In this document: positions 49,395 through 57,443 of the stretch, one piece after another
How positions within the stretch are numbered: position 1 is the stretch's first letter
Layout: every line of letters begins with the position of its first letter
DNA from: Cognataquiflexum nitidum
Lineage (GTDB): Bacteria > Bacteroidota > Bacteroidia > Cytophagales > Cyclobacteriaceae
Length of the DNA: 64,000 nucleotides
Assembly: GCF_022538055.1 (NCBI RefSeq)
Contig: NZ_JAKZAM010000029.1
Span: 1 to 64,000 of the forward strand
Reading direction: 5' to 3'
Notes under the pieces: model-generated
Seen by the model: only the letters and a program-made list of their open reading frames with translations
What the model was told of the DNA's origin: nothing
Database searches by the model: none
Made by a program: the position numbers and the translations under genes

Positions 49395-50534
49395 TTACCT
49401 CTGAAGCTGCTCTTTTCTTTGATCTTGAATGAATGTGGTTTGGTATTGTCGGACTATATCGTCTAATCGGGGCATTCCGGTCCTAAAATTTCTCCCTACA
49501 GGATCAAGCCTAAAGTAAGAATATTCCCATCTAAATTCCTCTGTAGTTCTCAATTCAAAATCCCTGGTCCTAATCAATTTCCCGGGAAAAAAGGGAAAGG
49601 CAATTTGGAAACCAACGGCAGTTCCAAAATCAGTCTTTGAAAAATGAAACCCAAAATCTATGGAACCATATTGTCTCAACAGATCAAAACGGATTCCTTT
49701 ATCTCCAAATAAAAACTGGCCGGCAGTGGCTTTGGCTACCAAGCCCGTGATCGGCAAGCGCCATTCCAGGTCCATCAGACCGGTCCAGCTTTGTACAGGC
49801 TGTTTGTACATCGTATTTTCATCAAAAAAATAAATACCTGTCAAAGAACCGGATAAACCCAGACTCAACTTGTGGTCCAATGGAGCATATCTATACTGGA
49901 ATTCAACCCCATAGCGATCTGACAAAAACAAGCCTGCGTGCGCTAAAAAAAAGTGGCGGGAAGAGTTAGAATAAAAATAACTTAAATGCGTCGGTCCCAG
50001 ACTCGGATCCATACTCCTTGTGTCTAAGGTATTATTGATCGGAATCAATAGTCCTGTATGGAGACTCAAGCCTCGAAATAGATAAATCCTTGTATCCAGA
50101 ATCAAATTAGTCCTGTTGGCAATAGGTTCCTCATAGAAACCAAAATCTGCTGTAAAATCCGGCATAAGACGAAAACTGAAGCGATAATCACGCATTGAGT
50201 TTGCCTCATTGAGCCATTTCCGATCCGGTCTTCCGACTTTTTGAAAGGACATATTTACCCCATCATAAACTCCCATCGGGCGATTATGGAATAAAGGCAC
50301 AAACTTAAGTGGTTGCTTGGCATATTTCTCTGAAATTTTAATAGCATAAGAAATACTTGCATAAGGATTACGGAAATTTCTATGCTCAAAAAAGACCTTC
50401 AAGGTATCTTCATCATCATTGATATGAACTTGTTCAAACCCGGCAGCACGTAATGCTTGGGCAAGATCTGTCTGTGCTACCGCCGTAAATGAAAGACAGA
50501 AGAAAATTGAAATTAAAGTCTTAATTTTTTTCAT
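49395..50534 (-). CDS. YjbH-like protein, C-terminal half
   Basis: 379 residues with a signal peptide (ends TAVAQ). The N-terminal 80 residues include AAGFEQVHINDDED and a VFFEHRNFRNPYASISYAI stretch. The rest is a beta-rich barrel-like region with SLHTGLLIPINNTLD, GVEFQYRYAPLDHK and DFGTAVGFQIAFPFFPGK, as in the second half of YjbH, an outer-membrane exopolysaccharide secretion protein. The start overlaps the previous gene by 14 bases, so the two halves are translated together. Confidence 0.75.
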   Translation of the reverse strand: MKKIKTLISIFFCLSFTAVAQTDLAQALRAAGFEQVHINDDEDTLKVFFEHRNFRNPYASISYAIKISEKYAKQPLKFVPLFHNRPMGVYDGVNMSFQKVGRPDRKWLNEANSMRDYRFSFRLMPDFTADFGFYEEPIANRTNLILDTRIYLFRGLSLHTGLLIPINNTLDTRSMDPSLGPTHLSYFYSNSSRHFFLAHAGLFLSDRYGVEFQYRYAPLDHKLSLGLSGSLTGIYFFDENTMYKQPVQSWTGLMDLEWRLPITGLVAKATAGQFLFGDKGIRFDLLRQYGSIDFGFHFSKTDFGTAVGFQIAFPFFPGKLIRTRDFELRTTEEFRWEYSYFRLDPVGRNFRTGMPRLDDIVRQYQTTFIQDQRKEQLQR

Positions 50535-51342
50535 ATTTCCTGAATTCCCAGGGTTTGTTGACCAGTGGTAAATTCAAGTGAATCATTCCTCCAAACCGAT
50601 CAAAACCATAAGCTGTAACCTGAAGAGAAAGTATTTTTGCTAGTGTCACAAAAACGCCCCCATTTATATTTTTACTGTCATACTCTGCGGTAAAGCCTAG
50701 CCATTCAAATGGCATAAACCTAGAACCTACAAAAAACCCATTAAGGTAATGTTCATTAAAATCTTCTCTTGGATAAAATCCGGGTTTTAGTCCATTCCTA
50801 AGTGCACCGTTATAATCCAAATACCTAATTTCCAATCCATAACCCACACTTATTTCAATTTGCTTTTTATCATTCCAGCCAATCTGCTTGGAAGCTACCG
50901 CCAGATTGTATGTCATGGGATCTGAGACTCCAATTGGTGGAGTAATAATAATGGCCAAAGAAGGTATATATTTTCTTTCCTTTAGAAGCCTGAGGCTAAT
51001 ATCAACATGACGATCTCCCACCCCCATACGTTCGGGTATTTCGGGTAAATATGCCAAATTAAGGGTCACCCTCAAAAACGAGGTTAAGTCGACAGTCGAG
51101 TGCAACATCAATTCATTGTAATATTCATCAAAAAATTGCTTGACTGCATATTCACGCGGGATGTAGGCAACGCCAAATATCCCGGTTGGCTTACCTGTTT
51201 CCCACCGACTCGAGGGAGTAAGGATATAACCCGGTTTTCCCAAAACATTAATCTGTGCTGTCACTCTAAAAGAACAAAAACAAACAAACACAAAAATCAA
51301 AAATGTGATCCGAAGAGATTCTTTTAAATCTCTTCGGATCAC
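50521..51342 (-). CDS. YjbH-like protein, N-terminal half
   Basis: 273 residues from GTG at 51342, which gives a normal signal peptide (basic IRRDLK, hydrophobic FLIFVFVCFCSF, then TAQ). An upstream GTG at 51414 is also possible. The mature part has GYILTPSSRWE, DRHVDISLRLLKERKYIPSL, NLAVASKQIGW and KAEYDSK-like TAEYDSKNINGGV, as in the first half of YjbH proteins. It overlaps the next gene, so the pair looks like a split YjbH. The start codon lies inside a 20-bp perfect hairpin. Confidence 0.72.
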   Translation of the reverse strand: MIRRDLKESLRITFLIFVFVCFCSFRVTAQINVLGKPGYILTPSSRWETGKPTGIFGVAYIPREYAVKQFFDEYYNELMLHSTVDLTSFLRVTLNLAYLPEIPERMGVGDRHVDISLRLLKERKYIPSLAIIITPPIGVSDPMTYNLAVASKQIGWNDKKQIEISVGYGLEIRYLDYNGALRNGLKPGFYPREDFNEHYLNGFFVGSRFMPFEWLGFTAEYDSKNINGGVFVTLAKILSLQVTAYGFDRFGGMIHLNLPLVNKPWEFRKYEKN

Positions 51343-51347
51343 ATTTT
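51300..51347 (-). terminator. 20-bp perfect hairpin at the start of the split YjbH pair
   Basis: Arms 51300-51319 and 51328-51347 are perfect complements (inner part CCGAAGAGAT), with an 8-base loop and A/T runs on both outer sides. On the minus strand it ends in a T-rich run (TTTTTGATTTTTG) 60 bases after the lipoprotein stop, so it looks like an intrinsic terminator or attenuator. It also holds the GTG start of the next gene. Confidence 0.75.
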
Positions 51348-51403
51348 CTTTTATAATGATATAAAAATCGGACAAAACTTTGAAATTAAAAGAAACAAGG
51401 AAT

Positions 51404-52456
51404 TTAATTTCCACGACCTTGATTATGGCATGCTTCTAATACACGTTCCAAAGTGGCAATGGCATTTCGGAACTCATTATTGAAATTTTGGTTTATTTCA
51501 GCCTCAAGTTTTTGTTTCCTTAAGGTAGCGACCATGATTTCATTGTCTCTAATTAATTTATTGACATTGAGGGCTGCCTGATACACTTGCTGAAAAAATA
51601 TTTGGTCAGCAACAGCTTTGGCCAATGCAAGCAATCTTAATTCTTCTGCAAGGATAGGATTCCTTAACCGCATTCTTCGGGCTGCATTCAGCATCTTAGC
51701 CACTTGTTCAGCTGAGATTTTTAAATTTAGATTGTAAATTTGTTCTGCCACCAGGTTCCTTGCTGTCAATCTTTGATTTGCTTCTTGAATTCTGACCTGT
51801 AAACTAGACTCTATCTCATTTAACTGCCCATCCCTTTTTTCTTGTAGTCTGCGTATCGCTCTATCCAAAGCATCCTGTGCTGCTTTTCCACAATTTCCTT
51901 TAGCAGGACTTACCCTGTAAGAAATTGTTATAAGTTCAACAGGACTTACGGATTCTGTGATCGGAAGAATTTCAGGAAGGATTAACGTTGGAAATAAATC
52001 TTTGAATCTGTTATTAGCCATAACAGACTTAACCACATCTGATATAGAAGCGTCTAGCGAAGGTCTTCCAAAAAAAACAAGGCTCAAATTTCCTTCATTT
52101 AAACCTTCAATCTCCGTAAGCATATGCTGCCGAAGGTCAGGGGTAGTTATTTCTCCTATATATTTGGTCAATAAAATGTTTGATTTGGTTTCTTCACTGA
52201 GTTCTGATGGATCCGATGCAGCATCAAGGTTTTGTATCATCCTTGCAGCACTTGGGGATGATATCACAATAGGTTGTAAAGCAGGCTCTAATTCTAGTTC
52301 TTCATCTAACAATTCAGGAAGCTCTATTGATTGAAAATCATTTTCAACAAAACTAAAAGGTAGTTGGTCTTCTGTATTTTTCAAACTACATTGTGTAGCA
52401 AAAAAAGAAGCCAATAAAAGGAGTAATAGGGAGTAAGCAAAATTTAGTTTTTTCAT
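51404..52456 (-). CDS. Lipoprotein of unknown function, coiled-coil
   Basis: 350 residues from the ATG at 52456, which gives a signal with lipobox (LLLASFFATQC). I do not recognise a family. Residues about 60-170 are mixed; the C-terminal half is a long helical region rich in Ala, Leu, Arg, Glu and Asn (IQEANQRLTARNLVAEQIYN, EVQ/EINQNF-type heptads), probably coiled coil. Two cysteines near residues 190 and 345 could bridge. It lies first in the apparent YjbH-like group, so a role in polysaccharide secretion is a guess from position only. Confidence 0.7.
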   Translation of the reverse strand: MKKLNFAYSLLLLLLASFFATQCSLKNTEDQLPFSFVENDFQSIELPELLDEELELEPALQPIVISSPSAARMIQNLDAASDPSELSEETKSNILLTKYIGEITTPDLRQHMLTEIEGLNEGNLSLVFFGRPSLDASISDVVKSVMANNRFKDLFPTLILPEILPITESVSPVELITISYRVSPAKGNCGKAAQDALDRAIRRLQEKRDGQLNEIESSLQVRIQEANQRLTARNLVAEQIYNLNLKISAEQVAKMLNAARRMRLRNPILAEELRLLALAKAVADQIFFQQVYQAALNVNKLIRDNEIMVATLRKQKLEAEINQNFNNEFRNAIATLERVLEACHNQGRGN

Positions 52457-53283
52457 TAAAATTAATGATTTTATGGAATTCATCAACTAGGGCATCTAAA
52501 CAAAATTAATCTTATTCAATCTGAATAAGGACCGGAAAGCGAAACAGTTTTGAGAAAATATTTCTTCTTTAAAAGATTAAATAGATTTTTCAAATCAAAT
52601 CAACAAATTATTTTCAATAAAAAATATTTAAAAATTGATTTTGTAAATAAACGGTAATTTTAAATAAAAAAGCATTATGCGGCGCTCTCTTTTAGGAAAG
52701 AGAAGAAATAAAAAAGTAATTCATAATCAAATTATCCAAATTTGATAATCTAAATTTTAAAAATTAATTCAACCAAATCGTAAAATGATTACACTAATTT
52801 CAACCGACAGCTTTCATTCAAGTTGAAACATTAATAGATTTCACTTAACCTATTAAAATAAAAGTACAGAAATGAAAATTAATACAATGGTTAGAAGGCT
52901 GTTTCAAGTGGCACCTTCTCATCAATATTGGTTCGCTAAATCAGAAATTCAGGTCAATTATCACTTTTACTTCATATCCAAGAAAAATGTCGTTTTCACC
53001 GATTCCCTGCTCTAATCTTTTGATGGTAAACACTGTAGAAAAACGTTGACTTTTTCCCTAGTCAGTCACAGCAAAAGGGAAAGTGATTTCCAACTTAGCA
53101 TCTTTGAACTTAAGCTCAAAAATCCGGTGATTTCTGTCAAAAATATTTTATTTCAGGGGAATTTGGTCTCTCAAAAAAAACTTAAGGATTTAATGAGGTA
53201 CAACAAATTTGGAAAGGCTCAGAAAGGTACTTTACCTATCCTCGCCCTTCCAAATCCCTGAATTTTAAATAGTGCATGAAAGA
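52457..53283. other. AT-rich intergenic region, nothing recognisable
   Basis: More than 800 bases, very AT-rich to about 52900. One small plus-strand ORF (53046-53261) lacks recognisable similarity and a good start context. The promoter of the leftward lipoprotein/YjbH group should lie here. Confidence 0.4.
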
Positions 53284-55713
53284 TTATAATTTCAAACCAA
53301 AAGTAAAGTACACAGTCCTTCCCTCACCAGGCATAATTCCCGGTCCCGGATAGCCGCCTGCCCTTCTGGTAAAGTACATTTCATTGGTCAGGTTGTTGAT
53401 TCCTGCTTTGAAGATATAGCGATTTTTGATGTCTGTAGAAGCTGAGATGTCTTGGACCTGATATGCCGGAATCAAACCAACAGTAGCTGTCGCATTAGGC
53501 AAAACAGTATTGGAAGCATCCGAGAAAGCATCGCCGATATCGCTCAATTGCCAAGTCACTGAAAATCTGTTGTAACGATACGTCACTCCATACCTGTTTA
53601 TTTTTCTAGGTGCATTTTCTACCCTATTTCCTTTGAGGTTACCTCTTACAATTTCCCCATCCCTTACTGATGTCGTTGCAAAATCACCATACCTTGCATC
53701 GACAAAAGCAAGTGAAGCGAAAAGATGAAGGTATCCAAATCTGGAAGTTTTGGTGAGGGCTGATATAGGGTCAAACTCCACATACCCCTCAAAACCCTGA
53801 CTTACCGAATTGCCCAAGTTGGTTCTAAACTGATTGATAGCCCCATTCTCACCCTGTACAGCAATAGTACCTATCCTGTCCGCGTAGTTCAAATAAAAAT
53901 ATCCCACATCAAATTTCATCCAATTCTGAACTGCACCCCGGTATCCAAAGTCAAAATTGAATCCCCTGGAATCTTGAAGATTTTCATCGATGATGTCTGT
54001 GGTGGCCGGAGGTGTAAGGTCCGATATCAGCACAGGCCTGTAAGCTTGGGAGAAGTTGGAATAAAATTCCATGGATGGGGTGATTTTATACTCAGATCCT
54101 ATGCCAACCAAAAGGAAATTTCTGGTCGTACTTTGTGGAAGTAAATTCTGATTCTGGTCATTGACGATGTTAAATAATCCCTCCATATTGGAGAAAATCC
54201 TCTCGTACCTGAGGCCTGTGGTAAGTAACCACTTGTCCGAAAACCGGAATACATTCTCTGCGAAAGCGGCTTGGTTGATATTGGTGAAGTCAAAATCCCT
54301 TCTGTAGACAGCACCGGGGATCAGATCAAAATTCATTTCTGTACCATTGTCCCCCCCACCTACTTGCTTTCTGTCAATAAAACCATTGAAATATCTAAGT
54401 CCTGTTGCCAAGGTATTTGATTTGCCAAACAACGAATATTCTGTGATCATCCTGACTTCCGAACCATAGGTAGTATAGAAATCCCTGTCCACCTGTCTGT
54501 TGCCCATATCATCCTCTTGGTTTATTGGACGCATAAATCCTATGGAGTTTCTTTCCGCAAATGTCCCAAAAGTCTTCCAGCTCAGCTTGGTTTTTTCGCT
54601 TAGTATATACTCGGCGGTCAAAGCCGGGATAAACCAAGGCGTGCTGAACCAATTTCTTGCTCTGGTACTTACCCTGGGATCAATGTTGAATTGCTCATCT
54701 GTAAGTCCTCCGGGTTGTTGGCTTTCGGTATCCATATATGTCATTTCCAGACCAATCATCAAGCGGTTGCTGGCTGCATAATTGACCTCCACATGGGCAT
54801 GATCAGTATTGAAATAGCTGTTTTCTCTCCATCCATTCCCAACCCTCTTTTGGTAATAGGCTGTATAGCTCCATTTTCCTTCTGTTCCCCCGAGGTAATT
54901 GAAAGTGCTAAAAAGCCCATTGCTACCTACCGTGTTCAAAGTTTCGAAAGTAAATCTTTTGGATTTATCAGGCTTGCGCATCACAAAATTCATCAATCCT
55001 CCAAACTGAGAACCATATTGAATGGAAGAAGCACCCCTTACGATTTCAATCTGCTCCACTACTTCCATAGGAGGTGTATAATAAGCCTCAGGATAACCCA
55101 TTGGATCTGGGGTAATGTCATATCCATTCATCCGCACATTGAATTCCCAAGAGCGGTTTGGGTTCAATCCTCGCGCTGCCACACCCAACTGAATACCCGA
55201 ACCGTCATTTTCCCAAATGGAAATGCCTGGGGTTCGGCTGAATATCTGACGGCTATTGTTCATAGCAAGATTGGCATTGATCTCCCCAACCCTGATCACC
55301 TCATTTTTCTTTCCTGCATTGATCCGGAAGCGGTCCACCTCAGGAAGCCGCTCCTGTCCCATAATCCCTCGGCTTACCGAAAATTCGAAAGCATCTAAAG
55401 AAAGCGGAGCCTCCTCCAAAGTGATGTCCAAAACCTGAGTTTCAGAATCCTTAATAGTAAAAGGCACCCTGACTTCCCCATATCCGAGCATGTTGACTTT
55501 GAGAACATAATCCCCTTCTGGAATATCTTTCATGGTATAATTACCCGAACGGTCAGACTGTACTCCCCTAACAGTACCCTCAAGCATCAAGGCCACACCG
55601 GGAACAGCCTGCTTGGACTCATCATACACTTTCCCTTTTAATACATTCTTTTGGGCAAATGACACATTCATCCCTAGCAGCAAAGCACTTACAATTGTAA
55701 AAATCAGTTTCAT
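53284..55713 (-). CDS. TonB-dependent outer-membrane receptor (FecA-like)
   Basis: 809 residues. The signal peptide (ends VSFAQ) is followed by a carboxypeptidase-regulatory-like domain (residues about 22-100: GKVYDESKQAVPGVALMLEG), typical of Bacteroidota receptors. Then comes a plug (NLAMNNSRQIFSRTPGISIWENDGSG, VAARGLNPNRSWEFNVRMNG, IEIVRGASSIQYGSQFGG), then a 22-strand barrel ending in Phe-Gly-Leu-Lys-Leu. The plug and barrel resemble ferric-siderophore or Fe-dicitrate receptors. A TAATAATCATTAA box lies upstream. It stands alone, facing left. Confidence 0.9.
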   Translation of the reverse strand: MKLIFTIVSALLLGMNVSFAQKNVLKGKVYDESKQAVPGVALMLEGTVRGVQSDRSGNYTMKDIPEGDYVLKVNMLGYGEVRVPFTIKDSETQVLDITLEEAPLSLDAFEFSVSRGIMGQERLPEVDRFRINAGKKNEVIRVGEINANLAMNNSRQIFSRTPGISIWENDGSGIQLGVAARGLNPNRSWEFNVRMNGYDITPDPMGYPEAYYTPPMEVVEQIEIVRGASSIQYGSQFGGLMNFVMRKPDKSKRFTFETLNTVGSNGLFSTFNYLGGTEGKWSYTAYYQKRVGNGWRENSYFNTDHAHVEVNYAASNRLMIGLEMTYMDTESQQPGGLTDEQFNIDPRVSTRARNWFSTPWFIPALTAEYILSEKTKLSWKTFGTFAERNSIGFMRPINQEDDMGNRQVDRDFYTTYGSEVRMITEYSLFGKSNTLATGLRYFNGFIDRKQVGGGDNGTEMNFDLIPGAVYRRDFDFTNINQAAFAENVFRFSDKWLLTTGLRYERIFSNMEGLFNIVNDQNQNLLPQSTTRNFLLVGIGSEYKITPSMEFYSNFSQAYRPVLISDLTPPATTDIIDENLQDSRGFNFDFGYRGAVQNWMKFDVGYFYLNYADRIGTIAVQGENGAINQFRTNLGNSVSQGFEGYVEFDPISALTKTSRFGYLHLFASLAFVDARYGDFATTSVRDGEIVRGNLKGNRVENAPRKINRYGVTYRYNRFSVTWQLSDIGDAFSDASNTVLPNATATVGLIPAYQVQDISASTDIKNRYIFKAGINNLTNEMYFTRRAGGYPGPGIMPGEGRTVYFTFGLKL

Positions 55714-55823
55714 ATTTTATATATTGTATTTATTTGGATTAATTTTAAATAAGAGCACAATATTAATAAAAGAGTGATTTAGATTTTTATTTATTTAGAT
55801 TAATTCCATTTAAATTATTTTAA

Positions 55824-55836
55824 TAATAATCATTAA
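55824..55836 (-). promoter_or_regulatory. Possible Fur-type box upstream of the TonB receptor
   Basis: TAATAATCATTAA, 111 bases before the ATG, identical to the motif before katG. In a receptor likely to take up iron, a Fur-family site would be expected here. It is AT-rich and so may be chance. Confidence 0.35.
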
Positions 55837-56098
55837 CTTTATTTATGGATTAAAAGTCTTTGGGAAGGAGATTCATTTTCTATGCTTAAAGATTAAAACT
55901 GCGGATAATCTGACCATAAACCCCTGCCGACAGTCCATACTTCTCCGCCGTGGCGGAGCCACTGCAATTGCACTTCAATCCTGGTTTTATTGAGTTGGTT
56001 ATATGAAAGCGTACTTCCATTTGATTTTTATTTTTGAAAATAGACAGGTATTTTCTTATGGATTTTATAAAAACTATAGGCCCCTGTTTTTCCTAAAA
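55837..56098. other. Intergenic region with a CTCCGCC/GGCGGAG hairpin
   Basis: Contains a perfect 7-bp hairpin (55946-55961, CTCCGCCGTGGCGGAG) in an otherwise AT-rich spacer between the divergent TonB receptor and fic genes. No gene is visible. Confidence 0.4.
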
Positions 56099-56188
56099 CT
56101 ATACATTCAAATATTAATATGTATAGATAATTGAAAAATCTATACATATTACCTTATATTAGTATAGAAAATTCGAAAATCTATACAT
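56099..56188 (+). promoter_or_regulatory. Array of operator half-sites upstream of fic
   Basis: The half-site TCTATACAT or its complement occurs five times with alternating orientation: 56099-56106, 56119-56127, 56139-56147, 56162-56168 and 56180-56188. Pairs form perfect inverted repeats (56119-56147 and 56162-56186), with centres 41 bases apart. The last ends a base before the ATG. This strongly suggests autorepression, perhaps by the winged-helix domain of the Fic protein itself. Confidence 0.7.
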
Positions 56189-56189
56189 T

Positions 56190-57269
56190 ATGGCAGAATC
56201 TAAAAAATGGGTTTTGGAACCACTTCCCTTATCAGAAGACCTTGAAACCAAGAAAGTCCTTAAATGCTTACCTGCCGCACACGCTGCTTTGGCTGAATTG
56301 AAAGGAATAGCATCGACTATCCCAAACCAAAATATCCTGATCAATACCTTAGGGCTTAAGGAAGCAAAGGACAGTTCCGAAATCGAAAATATTGTCACCA
56401 CCCATGATGAACTTTTCAAATCCGCATTAAACCTTGCCTCTTTCCAATCTATGGAGGCCAAAGAAGTTCAAAATTACGTTTCAGCATTGAAAAAAGGCTT
56501 TGATCTGACTTCTAAAAAGGGACTTTTGACCAATAATATCATTTTACAAATCCAGGAAACTCTTGAAGAAAATAATGCCGGATTTAGAAAACTTCCGGGA
56601 ACCACGCTCAAAAATGCTGCAAATGGAGAAGTGATTTACACCCCACCACAAAATCCTGAGGAGATAATCAAGTTGATGGATAATTTGGAAAAATTCATAA
56701 ATGAGCCTCAAATGTCTGACTATGACCCTTTGGTAAAAATGGCAATCATACATTACCAGTTTGAAAGTATCCATCCATTTTATGATGGCAACGGGAGAAC
56801 CGGAAGGATAATGAATATTCTATATTTGATTTTAGAAAGACTTCAAACTGTGCCTATCCTTTACCTAAGCAGCTACATTGTCAAAAACAAACCAGATTAT
56901 TATAGGCTGCTACAAGAAGTGAGGGAGAATGGGGCTTGGGAGGAATGGTTGATTTATATGATTAAGGGGATTGAAGAAACCTCCAAAGAAACAGTTGAAT
57001 TGATACTTAGGATAAATGAACTTATGGCAGTTTTCAAAAACAGACTAAGAGATAATTACAAATTTTATAGCCAAGAATTGCTCAACAACCTGTTTAAACA
57101 TCCCTATACAAAGATTGAATTTTTAGTAGAAGACTTGGGGGTGACTAGACTCACCGCATCAAACTATCTCAAAAAACTTGCAGGTGATGGGGTTCTCCGT
57201 AAAGAAAAACTTGGAACCGGCAACTACTACGTTAACGAACCTCTGATAAGTATTTTATCTAAAAGGTGA
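56190..57269 (+). CDS. Fic-family protein with N-terminal inhibitory motif and C-terminal winged helix
   Basis: 359 residues. Fic enzymes usually transfer AMP from ATP to a Ser, Thr or Tyr of a target protein. The core motif HPFYDGNGRTGR (residues about 194-205) is complete. The inhibitory SSEIEN motif (residues 62-67; pattern S/T-xxx-E-G/N) marks a self-inhibited class II enzyme. The Fic N-terminal domain comes first (VLEPLPLSEDLETKKVLKCL), and the C-terminal ~80 residues (VEDLGVTRLTASNYLKKLAG) form a winged helix that could bind the operator array. It has its own promoter and terminator. Confidence 0.94.
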   Translation: MAESKKWVLEPLPLSEDLETKKVLKCLPAAHAALAELKGIASTIPNQNILINTLGLKEAKDSSEIENIVTTHDELFKSALNLASFQSMEAKEVQNYVSALKKGFDLTSKKGLLTNNIILQIQETLEENNAGFRKLPGTTLKNAANGEVIYTPPQNPEEIIKLMDNLEKFINEPQMSDYDPLVKMAIIHYQFESIHPFYDGNGRTGRIMNILYLILERLQTVPILYLSSYIVKNKPDYYRLLQEVRENGAWEEWLIYMIKGIEETSKETVELILRINELMAVFKNRLRDNYKFYSQELLNNLFKHPYTKIEFLVEDLGVTRLTASNYLKKLAGDGVLRKEKLGTGNYYVNEPLISILSKR

Positions 57270-57364
57270 TTCTATAGCATGATGATCGCTTCTTTGCCTG
57301 TAATCCAATATCCTACTCCAAACAGGGATGCCCCCTGCAGTTAAAATTGTATAGTAAAACTTTG

Positions 57365-57390
57365 AAAACTGGTCCCTTCCCCAGTTTTTT
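57365..57390 (+). terminator. Rho-independent terminator after fic
   Basis: AAAACTGG / CCAGTTTT stem with an 8-base loop and a T run, about 95 bases after the fic stop and before the acylase gene. Confidence 0.75.
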
Positions 57391-57443
57391 TGTTTACAAT
57401 AAAAATGCATTTTGCAATCAAATCTTAACCCCGATAATACCCT

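Noticed and set aside
53046..53261. 71-codon plus-strand ORF upstream of the TonB receptor's 3' end
   Set aside because: No recognisable domain, poor start context, and composition like the surrounding spacer.
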